Below are positions 5,441 to 7,186 of a stretch of DNA of 7,186 nt, in pieces. The stretch comes from JACQNR01 sp964533045 (GTDB lineage: Bacteria; Acidobacteriota; Terriglobia; UBA7540), in the NCBI GenBank assembly GCA_964533045.1, contig CAZHKT010000163.1, positions 1 through 7,186 on the forward strand. The letters run 5' to 3'. Position 1 is the first letter of the stretch, and every line of letters begins with the position of its first letter. The notes under the pieces are model-generated. The model saw nothing but the letters and a program-made list of their open reading frames with translations. It was not told where the DNA came from and did no database searches. Made by a program: the position numbers and the translations under genes.

Positions 5441-5582
5441 GGCAGCACCTCTTGAGAATCTGGATCGGGGCCCGCCATCGCATCGGGCTGAGGGGAAAGG
5501 TTTGGCCCCGCTGGGCGTACTGTACCACGAAGCGGGCCGAAAGGCGAGGCGGCGGCGTGGTTAATGAAATAGATAATAGGAT

Positions 5583-5611
5583 GCTATAATGGTTTGGATA
5601 CATCTTGACAA
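5583..5611 (-). promoter_or_regulatory. Promoter for the secreted cysteine protein gene
   Basis: On the minus strand TTGTCA (5611-5606) is followed after 17 nt by TATAGC (5588-5583). Transcription would start near 5576, giving a leader of about 135 nt to the ATG at 5440. The -35 box overlaps that of the plus-strand promoter by five base pairs. Confidence 0.5.
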
Positions 5612-5633
5612 TAGGTTCCCCCTTCACGATAAT
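5605..5633 (+). promoter_or_regulatory. Strong sigma70-type promoter for the pilin-like operon
   Basis: A perfect TTGACA (5605-5610), a 17-nt spacer and GATAAT (5628-5633, five of six consensus bases). Transcription would start near 5640, giving a leader of about 200 nt before the ATG at 5846. This is the best promoter match in the window. Confidence 0.75.
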
Positions 5634-5845
5634 CTCTGCGGTGTTGCGCCAGCCGGGCGGCAGGATGAGTGGAAGTTCCCGGCACCTCTCGAAGTCAGAC
5701 TCGCGACGCGGACCCACCCGTGAGTAGGGGCAGGGGGACCTCCAGCGCGCGCATTTCAACTTACAACTTGAAGGATCGGAACGACGAATCCGGCACAAGG
5801 CCGGAGGCCCGTTTCCTTTTCATTCTGGTGACTCAAGGAGGATGT

Positions 5846-6406
5846 ATGAAGCGCAGTCTTCTTCTCGCTGGCGCGGCACTGGTGTTCGTTCTCCCTGCTG
5901 CCAGTCAGGCTCAGGTGCTGAGCGCCGTGCAAAGCCCCACCTTAAACGCCAACCTCACCGAGACGTTGAGCGTCAGCCTCACCGGCGGCAGTACCGTCAA
6001 CTTCAGCCTCACGCCGGGTGCCGCCGCCGCTGGCGACGTTCCGGTGTCCATTCAAACAGGCTGGGTGCTGCAACCGCAGCGTGGCAGCGTTCGGCTGGTG
6101 GGTTACTTCGATACCACCGATGCTTTGACCACCCCCGGCCCGCCCGCGACCAGCATCCCGTCGTCGCTGGTTTTCGGCAAAATGACGACCGGGTCCCCGA
6201 CCACCTTCACGGCCTTCACCCAGACGGTTAGCGGCATCGGAACGGCAGGTGCTTCCCTTCTGCTGTTCAGTGAAACGATAACCGGAGTTAACAAGAACAA
6301 GACGCGGACGGATAACCTGGACCTGCAGATCGACCTGACGGGCGCCCCGCAGCAAGCCGCCGGTGCATATACCGGAACTCTGCGCATCCAGGCCATCGCG
6401 CTCTAA
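5846..6406 (+). CDS. Secreted beta-sandwich, pilin-like protein
   Basis: A 186-residue exported protein. The signal peptide spans 1-22 (MKRSLLLAGAALVFVLPAASQA, then QV). The mature part is rich in Ser, Thr, Gly and Ala with alternating hydrophobic residues and no cysteine, as in an Ig-like beta sandwich. It begins with strands such as LTETLSVSLTGGSTVNFSL and ends with a conserved-looking block, FSETITGVNKNKTRTDNLDLQIDL then AGAYTGTLRIQAIAL (141-186). The terminal GxYTGTLxIxA strand resembles the last strand of archaic pilins and DUF4402/WxL-type domains. I recall similar uncharacterised proteins in Acidobacteriota. The start has an ideal AAGGAGGAT. The next gene, 18 bp downstream, encodes a chaperone-like protein, so this is a candidate subunit of a surface fibre; that role is inference. 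Confidence 0.75.
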   Translation: MKRSLLLAGAALVFVLPAASQAQVLSAVQSPTLNANLTETLSVSLTGGSTVNFSLTPGAAAAGDVPVSIQTGWVLQPQRGSVRLVGYFDTTDALTTPGPPATSIPSSLVFGKMTTGSPTTFTAFTQTVSGIGTAGASLLLFSETITGVNKNKTRTDNLDLQIDLTGAPQQAAGAYTGTLRIQAIAL

Positions 6407-6424
6407 CCCGGCGGGGGGCGATTG

Positions 6425-7147
6425 ATGAAATTCCGCTCTCAAACCAGCCGGGTTTTCCTCCAAGCGTCTGCGCTTTGCGTGGCGGGGCTGGCAGCGCTGT
6501 GCCCGCTCCGCGCGCAGGCGGTCCGGCCGGTGATTGCAGAATACCACGAAAAAGCGCGGGGCCGTTTTGACCTGGTCAATGACTCCGCGCTGCCTCTCAA
6601 TGTGGTTTTGGAGGCGAAGAGTTTCTCGATTGATGAGGATGGATCACCCACGTTCCGGCCTCTGGACAAGGACATCCAGCTCAAACTTTCGCAAAAGAGT
6701 TTTCGCATTCCCCCGCAGCAGACCTACTACGTCTTTTATGAAGCCACCGCGCCGCGCTACCCGGCGTGGTTTGTCATTTACGCGACCTTCTCCGGCTTGC
6801 CGCAGCAGTCGGGCCTGAATGTTCAGGTCGAGCTGCCCCACACAGTCTACATGGGCCAGAAGGTGGCGCTGACCCGAGATGAAATCCAGGTAGGGAAGGC
6901 GGAATACCTTCCTGCCTTGCACCAGGTTGAAATGGAAATCTCGAACGTCGGAAGCCGGCTGGGACGCGTCTCGGGTGTGGAAGTCCGGAACGAACGCGAG
7001 AAGGCGGTCCATCCGGGCTTTCCGTTGATGCCCAACAGCCGCCGGAAAGTAAGGGTTGACTGGAAGGAAAACACCCCGCCGCACAAGGTGATTGTGGAAT
7101 TCAAGGGGTTTAAGATTGAAACCCCTCTCCAGGAGCGTCAGAACTGA
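6425..7147 (+). CDS. Periplasmic pilus-chaperone-like Ig-fold protein
   Basis: A 240-residue exported protein. The signal peptide ends near residue 32 (VAGLAALCPLRAQA, then VRP). The first domain (about 33-125) resembles the N-terminal Ig domain of PapD-type chaperones: GRFDLVNDSALPLNVVLEAKSFSIDEDG (46-73), then FRIPPQQTYYVFYEA (93-107), where the family has a 'PxxFxLxPGQxQxVRV'-like strand. The second domain (about 135-231) has VEMEISNVGSRLGRVSGVEVRN and ends KVIVEFKGFKIE. The canonical subunit-anchoring Arg/Lys pair of classical chaperones is not securely placed, so this is a divergent member or another Ig-domain protein. The ATG at 6425 follows a G-rich ribosome binding site; a TTG just before it is less likely. 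It forms an operon with the upstream pilin-like gene and presumably escorts it in the periplasm. Confidence 0.65.
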   Translation: MKFRSQTSRVFLQASALCVAGLAALCPLRAQAVRPVIAEYHEKARGRFDLVNDSALPLNVVLEAKSFSIDEDGSPTFRPLDKDIQLKLSQKSFRIPPQQTYYVFYEATAPRYPAWFVIYATFSGLPQQSGLNVQVELPHTVYMGQKVALTRDEIQVGKAEYLPALHQVEMEISNVGSRLGRVSGVEVRNEREKAVHPGFPLMPNSRRKVRVDWKENTPPHKVIVEFKGFKIETPLQERQN

Positions 7148-7179
7148 GGGTTTCTCTCAAGCCGTACGCGCCAAACCAC

Positions 7180-7184
7180 AGGAG
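7180..7184 (+). promoter_or_regulatory. Likely ribosome binding site of the next operon gene
   Basis: AGGAG lies 2 bases before the window end, 33 bp after the chaperone-like stop codon, with no terminator in between. A third plus-strand gene of the same operon probably starts just outside. In chaperone-dependent fibre systems it would be an outer-membrane usher or another subunit. Confidence 0.4.
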
Positions 7185-7186
7185 CC

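Larger units (their letters stand above)
5441..5845. other. Divergent intergenic control region, no gene
   Basis: About 400 bp separate the start codons of two divergent genes. An AT-rich island (about 5560-5635) stands out from the GC-rich surroundings and holds two back-to-back promoters. The plus-strand leader (about 5640-5845) contains a 6-bp inverted repeat, GCCGGG (5652-5657) and CCCGGC (5678-5683). Near 5798-5820 there is a short GGCC-rich stem followed by a T-rich run, too weak to call a terminator. In-frame extensions of either gene into this region look non-coding. Confidence 0.6.

Noticed and set aside
5942..6547. Minus-strand reading frame opposite the pilin-like and chaperone-like genes
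   Set aside because: Arg/Gly-rich shadow with no domain. The plus strand has two signal peptides and a perfect Shine-Dalgarno.

Overview
The window is GC-rich and gene-dense, with several lineage-typical features that suggest an Acidobacteriota chromosome. These are a cold-shock protein beginning ARLQGKVKWFNNAKGYGFI, a small secreted beta-rich protein ending in an AGAYTGTLRIQAIAL-type strand, a TrbI/VirB10-like secreted protein, and GTAG-type REP palindromes between genes. The taxonomic call is inference from remembered family resemblance, not from a marker gene. No rRNA, tRNA, CRISPR array, insertion sequence or phage gene is visible.

Layout. (1) 105-699, plus strand: a small charged helical ORF overlaps a minimal nucleotidyltransferase of the AbiEii/MNT-like superfamily, a two-gene toxin-antitoxin-like cassette. 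It converges on pabC with only 10 bp between stop codons. (2) 710-2840, minus strand: pabB then pabC, two of the three activities that turn chorismate into p-aminobenzoate for folate. The amidotransferase pabA is not in the window. (3) 3038-3757, minus: a secreted protein with a TrbI/VirB10-like beta domain. (4) 3980-4189, minus: a cold-shock protein with its own promoter and a long leader that contains a textbook intrinsic terminator. (5) 4354-4938, minus: a Nudix hydrolase of the ADP-ribose pyrophosphatase type. (6) 5009-5440, minus: a small secreted, cysteine-containing helical protein. (7) 5441-5845: a divergent control region with back-to-back sigma70-type promoters whose -35 boxes overlap. 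(8) 5846-7147, plus: a secreted pilin-like beta-sandwich protein followed 18 bp later by a periplasmic chaperone-like Ig-fold protein. The window ends on a likely ribosome binding site for a third gene.

Most interesting parts. The pilin-like/chaperone-like pair looks like the start of an unusual chaperone-dependent surface-fibre operon. The csp leader looks like a transcription attenuator or a short-RNA source. Five related REP palindromes form two inverted clusters flanking pabB; one of them encodes the last residues of PabB. A perfect inverted repeat lies just upstream of the pabB start and could mask its ribosome binding region.
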